DNA of 64,000 bases, from positions 264 through 64,263 of the forward strand of contig NZ_RYFG02000010.1 in the NCBI RefSeq assembly GCF_003994235.2, in the 5' to 3' direction. The notes beneath the pieces were generated by a model that made no database searches, was not told where the DNA came from, and was given only the letters and a program-made list of their open reading frames with translations. Every line of letters starts with the position of its first letter. Within the stretch, counting starts at the first letter, position 1. The DNA is from Candidatus Methylobacter oryzae (GTDB taxonomy: Bacteria; Pseudomonadota; Gammaproteobacteria; Methylococcales; Methylomonadaceae). The position numbers were made by a program, and so were the translations under genes. This document shows positions 17,957 through 28,419 of this stretch, piece by piece.

Positions 17957-19390
17957 TTATTCGGAAGCCACATCTCCAGCATTTCCGGCCGTTCCCATCA
18001 CCAATTCCCGCCACGCGGCTTTTTGCGGCATTAGCGGCGGCATTGCCGCAAATTCAGGCTCAGGCGTTATTTTTGCGATCAACTGCTCGGGATCGCGAGT
18101 CACAACGCCGCCCTTGCGGAAAAATGCGTTGTAGATAGTCCAATTCGCGGGATTGCGGGAACCGTCCCACGGAAAACGTTGCAACATCGAGGGCAAGGTG
18201 TAAAAACTGTCGTAAGTGTCCAGGTAACCGCGATAAAGTTGGTCGGCAGACAGGCCGGCCGGTTTAAAAACGATGTGGGACTGGTCGTATTTATCCCAAT
18301 CGAAAGAGACGATCTGTTTGCGGCGCATCATCTCAAACCAATTGATAGTACCCGGATACGGCGTCAATAACGAATAACCGCACATATCGAACTTGGCCTC
18401 AATATTAAACTTCAAGGTTTCTTCGAACACTGACGGCTCGTCGCCTTCAAAGCCGAACATGAACAGGCCCAGCACCATGATGCCGTACCGGTGCAGTTTT
18501 TCGACCAGTTCGCGATAGGATTCGGGATTGTTCTGGCACTTATGCACGTTACGCAAGGTTTGCTTCGAGATCGACTCAAAGCCGATCGACAGCATGAAAC
18601 AGCCGCTTTCAGCCGCCAATTCCAACAGCCGCTCATCGTTCGCATCGCGGCTGTTCACAGCAGCCTGCCATTTCAGCCCCCGCCCTTTAAACGCCTTCAT
18701 AACTTCCATGGCCCGGCTCGGCGTGCCGAAAAAATCGGAATCGTTCAGCAAGATCACGCGTTCTTCAATATGTTCTATCTCGGCAATAATGTCTTCAATC
18801 GGCCGGTAGCGAAAACGCAGGCCGTACATCGTCGGCTCGGCGCAAAAAGTACAGCCGTGATGACAGCCGCGGGAGGTTTGCACGAAGCCCTTGTTGATAT
18901 AGCGATTGCTCTTTAATAACTTTTGCCGCGGTTTCGGCATATTGATCATCGAATGCAGGTTTTCGGCCTTGTAAACGCCGTTCAGTTGACCGTGCTTCAA
19001 ATCGTCGAGCACTTTGTCCATGATCAGCTCGGCCTCGCCGACCAGCACTGCATCGGCATGTTTGAGCGCTTCTTGCGGCAGATAGCTGACATGTACGCCA
19101 CCCATAATGACAGGAATGCCGCGAACCCGGAACGCGTCGGCAATCTCGTACCCCCGGTTCACATAAGAAGTCATTGCCGAGATGCCGACCATATCGACGC
19201 TCAGGTCGAAATCGATAGGCTCGATGTTCTCGTCGGTCAGTATGATTTCGTACTCGTCTTCCGGGATCAGCGCCGCGACGGCTAACAGCCCGGCAACCGG
19301 GGAATAAAGCGCCTTGCCGAAGAATAACGGGCGCGTCGCGAAGGTATCGGCTTTAGGATTAATTAGATGGATGCGGCGGGTTCTAGCCAT
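17957..19390 (-). CDS. B12-binding-domain radical SAM protein
   Basis: A 477-residue enzyme. Residues about 5-135 form a B12-binding-like Rossmann domain (VDMVGISAMTSYVNRGYEIAD, IPVIMGGVHVSYLPQEAL, ADAVLVGEAE), without the classical DxHxxG cobalamin motif. Residues about 165-370 are a radical SAM core with the cluster Cys in CHHGCTFC (176, 180, 183). The C-terminal 100 residues are an accessory region. Such enzymes catalyse methylations or rearrangements, for example in BchE, hopanoid and antibiotic pathways. I cannot assign the substrate. It stands alone between a small membrane gene and a BON lipoprotein, so context gives no help. Confidence 0.88.
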   Translation of the reverse strand: MARTRRIHLINPKADTFATRPLFFGKALYSPVAGLLAVAALIPEDEYEIILTDENIEPIDFDLSVDMVGISAMTSYVNRGYEIADAFRVRGIPVIMGGVHVSYLPQEALKHADAVLVGEAELIMDKVLDDLKHGQLNGVYKAENLHSMINMPKPRQKLLKSNRYINKGFVQTSRGCHHGCTFCAEPTMYGLRFRYRPIEDIIAEIEHIEERVILLNDSDFFGTPSRAMEVMKAFKGRGLKWQAAVNSRDANDERLLELAAESGCFMLSIGFESISKQTLRNVHKCQNNPESYRELVEKLHRYGIMVLGLFMFGFEGDEPSVFEETLKFNIEAKFDMCGYSLLTPYPGTINWFEMMRRKQIVSFDWDKYDQSHIVFKPAGLSADQLYRGYLDTYDSFYTLPSMLQRFPWDGSRNPANWTIYNAFFRKGGVVTRDPEQLIAKITPEPEFAAMPPLMPQKAAWRELVMGTAGNAGDVASE

Positions 19391-19655
19391 GTGAATATCT
19401 CGCAGTTATAAGGAGAGCAACATTCCGACTTGTCTATCATCACATTCTGAAAGAGAACGCAGCCACGCCTTGAGTTAATGTCTGGCTCAGAGACGGCGGT
19501 TTGCTCGCACACTGCAAAACCGATCGGCTTACGAAAAATAAGCGGCTAATAGCCGTCTAACAGAACCATTCCGGTGCGCCGACATTAAGACCGGCAACGC
19601 ATATAGCATACAGAATCTGTGATTCCTGCCTATACGCTACCGTACCTACTTGCAT

Positions 19656-20111
19656 TTACATTTTATCCGGCGCAATACTAACGACCAGATTGTTCTGAAC
19701 CGACATCACACCTTTCTGGGTTTTAACCAGTTCCGCCGCTCTGGCAATATTCGATTCTGAATTAACCGTACCGTTCAAAGTCACTACGCCTTTATTGGTG
19801 TTAACCTCAATACGGGACGCACTCAGCAGCGGATCGTTGGCAATGGCCATCTTAACTTTGGCGGTAATGGCCGTGTCGTCGGCATATTCCCCAGCGGCTT
19901 GGCTTTTATCGGTGACCGATTCCTTGGCGGATTCAATTTGCTTTTCAGCTTGCTCTTTTGCTTGATCAATTCTTTGCTCGGCATTTTCAGCCGCGCGATC
20001 GATTTTCTTGCCGGCCTTTTCCGCCGTGTCTTCTTTTTGGCAGCCAGCCAACCCGAAAACAGCGATTAAACAGGCCATCGTAAGCATCTTACAGGTTATA
20101 GTCGTTTTCAT
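19656..20111 (-). CDS. BON-domain lipoprotein
   Basis: A 151-residue lipoprotein. The signal peptide ends in the lipobox LAGC (Cys24 probably lipidated), followed by a long charged helix (27-75, many AEKA/EQAEKQ repeats, likely coiled coil). A C-terminal BON domain follows (TAITAKVKMAIANDPLLSASRIEVNTNKGVVTLNGTV) of the OsmY kind, thought to bind membranes or polymers. GAGGAG precedes the ATG. The neighbouring OmpA-type gene reads the same way 251 bp upstream, so an envelope-stress role for both is plausible. Asp25 is not next to the Cys (Gln follows), which favours sorting to the outer membrane. Confidence 0.88.
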   Translation of the reverse strand: MKTTITCKMLTMACLIAVFGLAGCQKEDTAEKAGKKIDRAAENAEQRIDQAKEQAEKQIESAKESVTDKSQAAGEYADDTAITAKVKMAIANDPLLSASRIEVNTNKGVVTLNGTVNSESNIARAAELVKTQKGVMSVQNNLVVSIAPDKM

Positions 20112-20362
20112 CGGTTACTCCTCAAAATTTTAAAGCTTGAGCGGCTCACCTGCCCAAACGAAATTTATGCCCTTGGGGTGCTAATCGACGCAAACACCTC
20201 CGTTCAGGTCTAGCGCAATGAACTAAAAACTCGGAACTCACTTTAACGGCGGGATCAAACGCTGTCTGTACGTTAGCGAACGAAGATCATGGATAACCGC
20301 CCTCTCCGCTCGAATGCGGTACAAACCCGCTTTCACAGCGGATTTTCAGCCCTAACCTGTCG

Positions 20363-21442
20363 CTATTCGATCCAGATCAATTCGACACGGCGGTTTGCAG
20401 CCCTGCCTTGCGCCGTTCTGTTATCGGCAATAGGCTGGCTTTCACCGTAACCTCTAGCCATCAGCTTGTTGGTAACGCCTTTCGATTGCAGGTAATCAAC
20501 AACCGATTGCGCCCGCCGTTGCGACAACTTCATGTTATAGGCGCTGGAACCTTCGCTGCTGGTGTGACCCTGGACTTCAATATCGTTTTTCTGCGGATCG
20601 GCAATCAGGCTCTTAGCGGTGTCGTCAAGAATGATCTTGGCATTCAAGGTCAAGGCGGCAGAGTTCTTCTGGAAATGCTGGCCTTTTAGCACCAACCTGA
20701 CCGGGCAGCCTGTATTGTCAACCCGGGCTCCTCTCATTGTGCCCGGACATTGATCGACCGAATCCAGAACGCCGTCACCATCCGAATCGCGATCGACACG
20801 ACTCGGCGCCGGGGCTGCGGCGGCGACCGGCGGCTCGGTCCTGGCCGGAGGACGGGGCTTGTCGCCGAACGGAATAACAAAGCCGACGTTTACCACCATA
20901 TCGTGGAATTCGTCCTTACCGGGCTGGACATGGGCATTAAAATTATTATTGTAGCGATAGCGGACATCGCTACGGAGCAGGAAGTTGTCATGCACTTCAT
21001 AGGTAAAACCGGCACCGGCTTCGCCAATGGCGCCTATGCCGCAATTGGCGGAAGCGCAACTATTCATAGCACCGCCCCCGATCACCGCATAAGGCGAAAA
21101 TCTATCGCGGATAAAATAATACTGTAAATCAACCGTACCGCCGGCAAAACTCCAAGGACCGTTATCACCGCCGAATTCTTGGTAAAAGCCTTTCATCTCG
21201 ACGTTGAAATGCCTATCGAGCATCTTGCCGATGCCCATACCGCCGCCCCAACCGTCCTTGGCATGGCGATCGCCGCCCGATTTAATAAACGTGCCGAATG
21301 GCGCAACATACCAACGGTCGTCATCGAATCGGCGGTTGTCATAAGAGGAGAGGTCATCATGAAATCGATCGCCGGCTTGTGCCATCGGCAACAAAGCGAT
21401 ACCAGCTAGTGAGACTAGAGTGAGTAAAATTTTTTCCAGCAT
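20363..21442 (-). CDS. OmpA-family outer-membrane protein
   Basis: From the ATG at 21442 (AAGGAT in front) this is a 359-residue porin-like protein. A signal peptide ending AQA is followed by an eight-strand beta-barrel of about 180 residues with aromatic girdles. Then come a Pro/Ala-rich linker, one calcium-type thrombospondin-3 repeat (DSDGDGVLDSVDQCPGT) and an OmpA C-terminal peptidoglycan-binding domain (VQGHTSSEGSSAYNMKLSQRRAQSVVDYL, NRRVELI). It anchors the outer membrane to the wall. A longer open frame starting at 21481 would put 13 residues before the signal peptide and is rejected. Confidence 0.92.
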   Translation of the reverse strand: MLEKILLTLVSLAGIALLPMAQAGDRFHDDLSSYDNRRFDDDRWYVAPFGTFIKSGGDRHAKDGWGGGMGIGKMLDRHFNVEMKGFYQEFGGDNGPWSFAGGTVDLQYYFIRDRFSPYAVIGGGAMNSCASANCGIGAIGEAGAGFTYEVHDNFLLRSDVRYRYNNNFNAHVQPGKDEFHDMVVNVGFVIPFGDKPRPPARTEPPVAAAAPAPSRVDRDSDGDGVLDSVDQCPGTMRGARVDNTGCPVRLVLKGQHFQKNSAALTLNAKIILDDTAKSLIADPQKNDIEVQGHTSSEGSSAYNMKLSQRRAQSVVDYLQSKGVTNKLMARGYGESQPIADNRTAQGRAANRRVELIWIE

Positions 21443-21551
21443 AATATTATCCTTATCTATATGTTTACTTTTCATGATCACTTTTAAATTGATCTCGTTA
21501 TTCCACTTGAACTTCCGCTTTCCTAAGAGACGATTAACAATATCCTCCGTT

Positions 21552-21607
21552 TACCCAAAGGGCATAAGTTTCGTTTGAGCAGCCAAGCTGCTCAACTCAG
21601 CTTTATA
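21552..21607 (+). repeat. Dispersed 56-bp hairpin repeat, copy 1
   Basis: Begins TACCCAAAGGGCATAAGTTT and ends near CTTTATA. The centre folds as TTGAGCAG/CTGCTCAA with a 5-nt loop. It lies between the OmpA-type gene and pncC. Other copies are at 30163-30218 (same strand) and at 45625-45680 and 46440-46496 (opposite strand). Confidence 0.9.
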
Positions 21608-21887
21608 AAAGAGCGCCTTACGGCAATCATTTGTTGTTAGAAAATATAAAAAGTAGCTTAACTGCAACATTAACAGCTCGTCTGTACGGTAACGCGCATA
21701 GACTGTGTCTACTCCCCTGTTTGAAATAGGGTGTAGGTAATTGATTGCAAAGGACGGGGGCATACATCCCTAAGATTGGGCGGGAAGCCTCCCGCTGGGC
21801 AGACCTTCCGAACAGACGGGACCTATATCAATGAAGGCCGGATATGACATTGTCGGCGAGAGGAACCTACGGCCAATATTTTTTTGT

Positions 21888-21911
21888 GCCTTTCGTGCCT
21901 TTCACGGACAC
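21888..21911. repeat. Short tandem-like GTGCCTTTC repeat
   Basis: GTGCCTTTC occurs twice in direct succession followed by ACGGACAC, just after the pncC stop. It resembles short species-wide intergenic repeats, but this is judged from look only. Confidence 0.35.
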
Positions 21912-21926
21912 AGCGAACATTAGTCA

Positions 21927-22409
21927 TCAGTAAAACAGCCAGATTCCTTCAAGTGCGCTTTTTACCGTCTGTTCCCTTATTTGCTTACGGTTTCCTAAAA
22001 ATTGCTTTTTGACCACATTGGCCGTTCCGTCCTTATGTTTCCAGGCAATAAACACGGTACCGACCGGTTTCTCCAGCGATCCTCCATCCGGTCCGGCTAT
22101 GCCTGTTACCGCAACGGTAATATCGGCATCGCTGTGAGCTAATGCGCCTGCGGCCATTGCCGTTGCCGTCTCGGCGCTTACTGCGCCGTATTTTTCCAGC
22201 GTTTGCGGATTGACGCCCAGCATCTGCATTTTTGCAGCGTTGCTGTAAGTGACAAAGCCACGGTCAAACCAAGCCGAACTGCCCGCCACCTCGGTAATCG
22301 TTTGGGCAATCCTGCCGCCGGTACAAGATTCGGCGGTGGCAATAATCTTTCCGTTTGTTTTTAGCAAGCGCCCCACTTGCTCGGCCAATTTAAATAATTC
22401 TGCATCCAT
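21927..22409 (-). CDS. pncC: Nicotinamide-nucleotide amidohydrolase (CinA C-terminal type)
   Basis: From ATG at 22409 (AGAGGT in front) this has 160 residues, the size of stand-alone PncC (E. coli 165). The family motif AESCTGG at 26-32, VAGSSAWFDRGFVTYSNAAK and AVTGIAGPDGGSLEKPVGTVFIAW are intact. It deamidates NMN to nicotinate mononucleotide in the pyridine nucleotide cycle. A longer open frame into mutS is only a shadow. It is divergent from mutS with 36 bp between the starts, so both promoters must overlap. In many proteobacteria it is found next to recA or mutS, as here. Confidence 0.92.
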   Translation of the reverse strand: MDAELFKLAEQVGRLLKTNGKIIATAESCTGGRIAQTITEVAGSSAWFDRGFVTYSNAAKMQMLGVNPQTLEKYGAVSAETATAMAAGALAHSDADITVAVTGIAGPDGGSLEKPVGTVFIAWKHKDGTANVVKKQFLGNRKQIREQTVKSALEGIWLFY

Positions 22410-22445
22410 GATGTGACCTCTCGCGGATTCGGATAAAATAGGCGT

Positions 22446-25031
22446 ATGAGTATAAAACAAAACACCGCCACCCAGCAGCATACGCCAATGATGACGCAAT
22501 TTCTCCGCATCAAGGCTGAACACCCCGATACCTTATTGTTCTACCGTATGGGGGATTTTTACGAACTGTTTTTCGACGACGCCAAAAAAGCCGCGCAACT
22601 GCTGGATATTACCTTAACCAGCCGCGGACAATCGGGAGGCCAGCCGATTCCTATGGCCGGTATTCCTTATCATGCGGCGGAAGGCTATCTTGCCAAGTTG
22701 TTGAAGCACGGCGAATCCATTGCGATCTGCGAACAAATCGGCGATCCGGCAACATCCAAAGGCCCGGTCGAGCGCAAGGTCGTGCGCATCGTAACGCCCG
22801 GCACCGTTACCGACGAAGCCTTGTTGGAAGACCGGAAAGACAATCTGCTGGTAGCCGTATGTTCGCTGCCAAGTTCCAGTTCGACTACGCAACACGGCAT
22901 CGCCAGCCTGGACTTAACCAGCGGCCGCTTTGTGTTGCAGCAAGTTGAATCGATAGACCAGTTATTAAGCGAAATCGGCCGCCTGAATCCAGCCGAGCTG
23001 TTATTTAGCGAAGACTGGCCGTTACCCGCCAGCTTAAAGCAGCGTAGCGGTTTATGTAGAAGGCCGCCTTGGCATTTTGATGCGGAAAGCGCCAGGCAAC
23101 TGGTATTGAAGCAATTCAAGATACTGGATTTGAAAGGCTACGGCTGCGAGGATGTGCCCGCCGCGATTGCCGCAGCCGGCGCTTTGCTGCAATACGTTAA
23201 AGATACCCAGCAGGGTGCATTACCGCATATTCAAGGCATCCGTACCGAAAACAGCGACGACAGCATTTTGCTGGACGCCTCCAGCCGCCGTAATCTGGAA
23301 CTGGATTTTCACCCGTCCGGACAACTGCAATACACGCTGTTCGGGGTGCTGGATAAAACCGCGACGGCGATGGGCAGCCGCTGTTTAAGGCGCTGGATCA
23401 ACCGGCCGTTACGCGATCACGACATTCTGAACAACCGCTATGCCTGCATCGATACCCTGCTTAATGTATTGTTGTATCGCGATATTCAAGGTCATCTGCG
23501 CCAAGTCGGCGATATTGAACGGATCAGTTCCCGTATTGCATTAAAATCGGCGCGCCCCCGCGACTTGTTGGTATTGCGCAATACGCTGGCGGTGCTACCT
23601 GCGCTACAACATGCGCTATCCGGCAGCGACAACTCCCAGGTTACGCACTTATCCGAACAAGTCGGCGAACATCCTGAGCTGCTGAATTTGTTGCAACGCG
23701 CCATTATCGACAATCCGCCGGTGCTGATCCGCGACGGCGGCGTAATTGCGCCCGGTTATCATCCGGAACTTGATGAGCTGCGCAATTTAAGCCAGAACGC
23801 CGACCAGTTCTTGATCGATATGGAAAACCGCGAAAAAGCGGCGACCGGCATCAGCACGCTGAAGGTTAATTACAACCGCGTGCATGGTTACTATATCGAG
23901 ATTTCCAACCTACACGCCGAAAAAGTCCCTCCGCATTACACGCGCAAACAAACCTTAAAAGGCGCTGAGCGTTACATTACCGAGGAACTGAAATCGTTTG
24001 AAGACAAAGTGCTCAGCGCCAAGGAAAAATCGCTGTCGTTTGAAAAAGCCTTGTACGAGGAATTGCTGAATATCATCGGCGCTTCATTGATCCCGTTGCA
24101 ACAGTGCGCCGCCGCATTGGCCGAATTGGACGTGCTGGTTAATTTTGCCGAACGCGCCGAGGCGCTGAATTTATCGCAACCGCTACTGACAGATAAGCCC
24201 GGCATAGAAATTGAAGCCGGACGCCATCTGGTTGTTGAGCAAGTTTCGGATATTCCTTTTGTAGCGAATGACTTATCGTTCTCCAATCAACGCAGAATGC
24301 TGATCATTACCGGCCCAAACATGGGCGGTAAGTCGACTTATATGCGCCAAGCCGCGCTGATCGTATTAATTGCCCATATAGGCTGTTATGTTCCAGCCAG
24401 AACCTTAACTTGCGGACCTATCGACAAGATTTTTACCCGTATCGGGGCATCCGACGACCTATCCAGCGGGCGCTCCACGTTTATGGTGGAAATGTCGGAA
24501 ACTGCCAACATCCTGCATAACGCAACCTCAAAAAGCCTGATCCTGATGGACGAGATCGGCCGCGGCACCAGCACATTTGACGGTCTGTCCTTGGCTTGGG
24601 CTTGCGCCGATCATTTGGCAAGAGAAACCCAGGCATTTACGCTGTTCGCGACGCATTATTTTGAGCTGACGACGCTGCCCGAAGAACAAAAAACCATCCA
24701 TAACGTGCATTTGGATGCAATGGAGCACGGCGATAAGATCATTTTCCTGCATGCGGTCAAAGACGGCCCTGCCAGCCAGAGTTACGGCTTGCAGGTAGCG
24801 TCGTTAGCCGGCGTACCCCGTTCTGTGATCGAAAAAGCTAAAGCCAAACTGAGGCATCTGGAAGACCAGACTTATCTTGAGCAGCAGGCGGAAACCGGAT
24901 TTAACCAACTGGATCTGTTCTCAGCGCAAGAATGTCATCCTGTAGTGGGCTTGCTGGAAGATTTGAGCCCGGATGACCTTAGCCCGAAGCAGGCTTTGGA
25001 ATTGCTTTACCGGCTAAAGGGGATGGTGTAA
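22446..25031 (+). CDS. mutS: DNA mismatch repair protein MutS
   Basis: An 861-residue MutS with all domains. The mismatch-reading FYE is in GDFYELFF (38-40). Connector and lever/clamp regions fill the middle ([38 protein letters not shown]). The ATPase has Walker [10 protein letters not shown] near 623-631, Walker [17 protein letters not shown] and a C-terminal helix-turn-helix. It recognises mismatches in new DNA and recruits MutL. Length is close to E. coli (853). It is a single gene with a strong terminator shared with dsbC. Confidence 0.97.
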   Translation: MSIKQNTATQQHTPMMTQFLRIKAEHPDTLLFYRMGDFYELFFDDAKKAAQLLDITLTSRGQSGGQPIPMAGIPYHAAEGYLAKLLKHGESIAICEQIGDPATSKGPVERKVVRIVTPGTVTDEALLEDRKDNLLVAVCSLPSSSSTTQHGIASLDLTSGRFVLQQVESIDQLLSEIGRLNPAELLFSEDWPLPASLKQRSGLCRRPPWHFDAESARQLVLKQFKILDLKGYGCEDVPAAIAAAGALLQYVKDTQQGALPHIQGIRTENSDDSILLDASSRRNLELDFHPSGQLQYTLFGVLDKTATAMGSRCLRRWINRPLRDHDILNNRYACIDTLLNVLLYRDIQGHLRQVGDIERISSRIALKSARPRDLLVLRNTLAVLPALQHALSGSDNSQVTHLSEQVGEHPELLNLLQRAIIDNPPVLIRDGGVIAPGYHPELDELRNLSQNADQFLIDMENREKAATGISTLKVNYNRVHGYYIEISNLHAEKVPPHYTRKQTLKGAERYITEELKSFEDKVLSAKEKSLSFEKALYEELLNIIGASLIPLQQCAAALAELDVLVNFAERAEALNLSQPLLTDKPGIEIEAGRHLVVEQVSDIPFVANDLSFSNQRRMLIITGPNMGGKSTYMRQAALIVLIAHIGCYVPARTLTCGPIDKIFTRIGASDDLSSGRSTFMVEMSETANILHNATSKSLILMDEIGRGTSTFDGLSLAWACADHLARETQAFTLFATHYFELTTLPEEQKTIHNVHLDAMEHGDKIIFLHAVKDGPASQSYGLQVASLAGVPRSVIEKAKAKLRHLEDQTYLEQQAETGFNQLDLFSAQECHPVVGLLEDLSPDDLSPKQALELLYRLKGMV

Positions 25032-25032
25032 A

Positions 25033-25053
25033 AGGGCGCGCATAGCGCGCCCT
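25033..25053. terminator. Bidirectional hairpin between convergent mutS and dsbC
   Basis: A perfect 9-bp GC-rich stem, AGGGCGCGC (25033-25041) with GCGCGCCCT (25045-25053), and a 3-nt ATA loop start 2 bp after the mutS stop and end 12 bp before the dsbC stop. Short A/T tracts on both sides would let it stop both transcripts. Confidence 0.85.
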
Positions 25054-25065
25054 AATTTGGATTAA

Positions 25066-25788
25066 TTACTTTTGGCCTTTTTCGTCGGCCAGCGCTTCAG
25101 CTAGTTGCTTTGCAGGCAGATAGCCGGGGAAGATATTGCCTTTCTCGGTAACGATCATCGGCGTTCCCTTCACTTCAAAATCCTCGGCCAATTGCATGTG
25201 CTCATCAATCGGGTTGGTGCACGTTTTAGCGGGAGGCGTATCGCCTTTCTTTGCTGCCGTTAAAGCCGCTTTACGGTCGTCGGCGCACCATACCGATATA
25301 GCTTTATGATACGAATCGGAACCTTTACCGGCTCTTGGGAAAAACAAATACTGAACCGTAATGCCTTGAGCCATGTATTGATCAATCTCTGAATGCAGTT
25401 TACGGCAATAACCGCAGTCAATATCGGTAAAGACACTAACTGTATATTTGCTTTCTTTCGGCTTGAACACAATCATTTTGTCCTGGCCGAGTTTATCGAG
25501 AGCCTGTTTGCGAGCGCCACCCAATTTCTCTTCGGTTAAATCCTTGCGCCCGGCAACATCGATTAAATGCCCTTGAATCAAGTATTTACCGTCACCGGAA
25601 GCATAAACAATATTGCCGCCCACTGTGACTTCATACAGGCCACTGATTTCAGTAGGCTTAACCGAGCCTACTTTTACCGATGGCATCGATTTGGCCAATG
25701 CCTGTTTAATAGCTTCTTCATCCGCATGGGCCACGGATAAGGTCAGGCCAAGCATTGATAAGGCAGCGATATTAATGATTTTTTTCAT
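25066..25788 (-). CDS. dsbC: Periplasmic disulphide isomerase DsbC
   Basis: A 240-residue protein with a signal peptide (1-22, ending AHA). An N-terminal dimerisation domain (about 23-80) is followed by a thioredoxin-fold domain with active site CGYC at 125-128 and cis-Pro loop GTPMIV. Two further Cys (169 and 190) match the second, structural disulphide of DsbC. It shuffles wrong disulphides in exported proteins and is kept reduced by DsbD. Length is close to E. coli DsbC (236). It lies between the rseP block and mutS with 85 bp upstream, so it probably has its own promoter. Confidence 0.94.
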   Translation of the reverse strand: MKKIINIAALSMLGLTLSVAHADEEAIKQALAKSMPSVKVGSVKPTEISGLYEVTVGGNIVYASGDGKYLIQGHLIDVAGRKDLTEEKLGGARKQALDKLGQDKMIVFKPKESKYTVSVFTDIDCGYCRKLHSEIDQYMAQGITVQYLFFPRAGKGSDSYHKAISVWCADDRKAALTAAKKGDTPPAKTCTNPIDEHMQLAEDFEVKGTPMIVTEKGNIFPGYLPAKQLAEALADEKGQK

Positions 25789-25873
25789 ACGTTATAGTGT
25801 CCCTTAAATTAGTTTATAGAGCGCAGGATAGGCTACTTAGATCGCACTGACTGCCTTATATTTGGTTGCTGTA

Positions 25874-27238
25874 TTATTGAAATAAACGCTCAACATCCAA
25901 AAACATCGCCAATGCCATCAATGACACGAGCAATGCAATGCCGATTTGTTGAAAGAAGATTTGCGCCCTTTCCGAAACAGGACTGCCTTTAATGCCTTCC
26001 AAGGCAAAGAACATCAAATGCCCGCCGTCCAGCACAGGGATCGGCAATAAATTTAATATGCCTAAACTGACGCTGACGAGAGCCATATATTTTATGAAGG
26101 GCACCAGCCCCATCGTGGCCGACTGCCCTGCGTACTGGGCTATACTGATGGGGCCGCTCAAGTTTTCTACGGAGGCCCTGCCAACCAACATTTTGCCCAT
26201 CATTTTCAAGCTGGTAACGGAATAATAATAGGTCGTTTCGAATGCAACCGGTATCGCTGCCAACGGCGACAACGAGTATTCAACGCTGACCGACCTCATC
26301 AATTCTTCCGGTACATAAACTGAAGCGCCGACTTTACCCTCGGTATTTTTGCCGACCGGAACACTTTTCGGTGTAATAGTTGCTGGTAATCGTACGCCAT
26401 CGCGTTCGATCTCGAGCTTGATTGCAACACTAGGATGACTTTTTATGTAATCCACCCATTGCATCCAGTCTGTTATGTTTGTGCCGTCGGCACTAACGAT
26501 TAGGTCGCGTTCCTTTAACCCGGCCGCTAACGCTGCGCTATCGGGAAGTATTTTCCCTATGATAGGCTGCAATTTCGGCGACCAAGGTTTGAAGCCTAAT
26601 CGTTGATACAATACATCGGGATTCTCGCTGTCTTTATCGGCCAGCTTAAGCGTTCTGGTATTTTGTTGACCATCAAAGTTTTTTACTACAACTTCGATAT
26701 CATGCACCCCATCGAGCGCCGCGGAAACCAGCACGCTCATGGCTTCGGTCCACGTGGGGGTTGTTTTGCCGTTAACCGAGATAATCTCATCGCCTTCGGC
26801 AAGGTTGGCATCGGCGGCTAAGGTGCCCTGTTCTACCGAACCGAGTATCGGCTTTATACCCATTTCGCCGATAACCAGCACACTCCAGAACAACACAACA
26901 GCCAATACTAAATTAAATACCGGGCCTGCTGCGACTATTGCAGTTCTGGCAAATAGCGATTGACGATTAAAAGCGTACGGCAAGTCGGCTTGCTTGACCT
27001 CGCCTTCCCGCTCGTCGACCATTTTGACATAGCCGCCTAGCGGAATTGCTGATATTACATACTCTGTTGAATCCGGGCTTTTCCGGTATGACCATAAAAT
27101 CTTGCCAAAACCAAGCGAAAACCGAAGGACTTTTACTCCGGCTTTACGCGCGACCCAAAAATGCCCGAATTCATGAAATGAAACCAGGACACTGATCGCA
27201 ACGATGAAATAAAACAGTGTATGCAATAAATCCATCAA
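25874..27238 (-). CDS. rseP: Site-2 intramembrane zinc protease RseP
   Basis: A 454-residue polytopic protease. The zinc site HEFGH is at 22-26 in the first membrane helix, and the second motif [13 protein letters not shown] lies near residues 388-400. Between them are two periplasmic PDZ domains ([37 protein letters not shown]). In gammaproteobacteria RseP cuts anti-sigma factor RseA to release sigmaE and clears signal-peptide remnants. It overlaps dxr by 4 bp (ATGA). Length matches E. coli RseP (450). In E. coli this block goes on to bamA; here it is cut short and followed by dsbC. Confidence 0.96.
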   Translation of the reverse strand: MMDLLHTLFYFIVAISVLVSFHEFGHFWVARKAGVKVLRFSLGFGKILWSYRKSPDSTEYVISAIPLGGYVKMVDEREGEVKQADLPYAFNRQSLFARTAIVAAGPVFNLVLAVVLFWSVLVIGEMGIKPILGSVEQGTLAADANLAEGDEIISVNGKTTPTWTEAMSVLVSAALDGVHDIEVVVKNFDGQQNTRTLKLADKDSENPDVLYQRLGFKPWSPKLQPIIGKILPDSAALAAGLKERDLIVSADGTNITDWMQWVDYIKSHPSVAIKLEIERDGVRLPATITPKSVPVGKNTEGKVGASVYVPEELMRSVSVEYSLSPLAAIPVAFETTYYYSVTSLKMMGKMLVGRASVENLSGPISIAQYAGQSATMGLVPFIKYMALVSVSLGILNLLPIPVLDGGHLMFFALEGIKGSPVSERAQIFFQQIGIALLVSLMALAMFLDVERLFQ

Positions 27239-28419
27239 GTATTAAGCTCTCCAATAATTTGTGTAGACATTAACCGGGCTTGCTGATCCGCATCCAAAAT
27301 AATTTCCAGCGTATCGGCGGCCTTGGCTTCGAATTTGTTCATACAACGCTCGATAATCACCGGAATATCGGTAAACCGAACCTGCTCATTTAAAAACGCT
27401 TCCACGGCAATTTCATTGGCCGCATTTAAAACCGTAGGCATGATACCACCGGCATCGATAGCCTCATAGGCCAGTCGCAAACAGGGAAACCGTTCCAGGC
27501 TAGGCTCCTGGAAATCCATGCGCCCGACATCAAAAATATTCAGCGGATCAACGCCCGAATCGAACCGCTCCGGCCAAGCCATCGAATAAGCAATAGGTAT
27601 ACGCATATCGGGATTACCCATCTGCGCCAATACCGTTCCATCCACATAATCGACCATAGAATGAATGACGCTTTGCGGATGGATGACGACTTGAATCTGA
27701 CTTGGGGACATATCGAACAAAATACAAGCCTCTATCATCTCAAGGCCCTTATTCATCATCGTTGCCGAATCTACGGAAATCTTCCTGCCCATATCCCAAT
27801 TAGGATGAGCTACTGCCTGAGCCGGAGTAACATTGACCAATTGATCAACGGGCGTTTCCCGGAAAGGGCCACCCGAAGCCGTCAACAAAATACGTCTGGC
27901 CTGTTTTGCCTGCATACCGGTTTTATAACCGGCGGGCATGCACTGGAATATCGCATTATGTTCGCTATCAATCGGCAGTAACTGCGCCCCCGATTCCGTA
28001 ATGGCTTGCATAAAAATTGAACCCGACATGACCAGGGCTTCTTTATTAGCCAACAATACGGTTTTACCCGCTTTTGCAGCCGCCAAACTCGGTAATAAAC
28101 CTGCCGCGCCGACGATCGCCGCCATGACTGAATCAACATTATCCAACGTTGCAACATGCTCCAGCGCCTTGGCGCCGGATAGCACTTTTATATCCGAAAC
28201 CGTTGAATTTTTTAGTTTCTCTGCAAAAATTTTCGCCTTACGCTCATCCACGACGACAACAACTTCGGGATGATGTTCAAGGCATTGTTCATAAAGGGCA
28301 TCAATATTGGTGTTGGCCGTTAATGCGATAACTTTATATTGGCTGGAATGTCTGGCCACCACATCTAAGGTACTGACACCGATTGAGCCTGTCGCTCCGA
28401 GTATACAAATGCCTTTCAT
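27235..28419 (-). CDS. dxr: 1-deoxy-D-xylulose 5-phosphate reductoisomerase
   Basis: A 394-residue DXR, which makes MEP from DXP with NADPH, the second step of the non-mevalonate isoprenoid pathway. NADPH loop [13 protein letters not shown] is at 8-20. [13 protein letters not shown] and [14 protein letters not shown] hold the metal Asp/Glu ligands. The flexible-loop [12 protein letters not shown] is intact. Overlaps of 4 bp with cdsA upstream and rseP downstream show tight coupling. Its product feeds uppS, coded two genes upstream, and ispA about 25 kb away. Confidence 0.97.
   Translation of the reverse strand: MKGICILGATGSIGVSTLDVVARHSSQYKVIALTANTNIDALYEQCLEHHPEVVVVVDERKAKIFAEKLKNSTVSDIKVLSGAKALEHVATLDNVDSVMAAIVGAAGLLPSLAAAKAGKTVLLANKEALVMSGSIFMQAITESGAQLLPIDSEHNAIFQCMPAGYKTGMQAKQARRILLTASGGPFRETPVDQLVNVTPAQAVAHPNWDMGRKISVDSATMMNKGLEMIEACILFDMSPSQIQVVIHPQSVIHSMVDYVDGTVLAQMGNPDMRIPIAYSMAWPERFDSGVDPLNIFDVGRMDFQEPSLERFPCLRLAYEAIDAGGIMPTVLNAANEIAVEAFLNEQVRFTDIPVIIERCMNKFEAKAADTLEIILDADQQARLMSTQIIGELNT

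Noticed and set aside
17686-17982. A 98-codon minus-strand frame between the DUF3309 and radical SAM genes
   Set aside because: It overlaps the 3' end of the radical SAM gene, lacks a ribosome binding site and has no family pattern.
21551-21763. A 70-codon minus-strand frame downstream of the OmpA-type gene region
   Set aside because: Its C-terminal part is the dispersed repeat read as protein (same peptide as in the frame at 45637), so it is not a gene.
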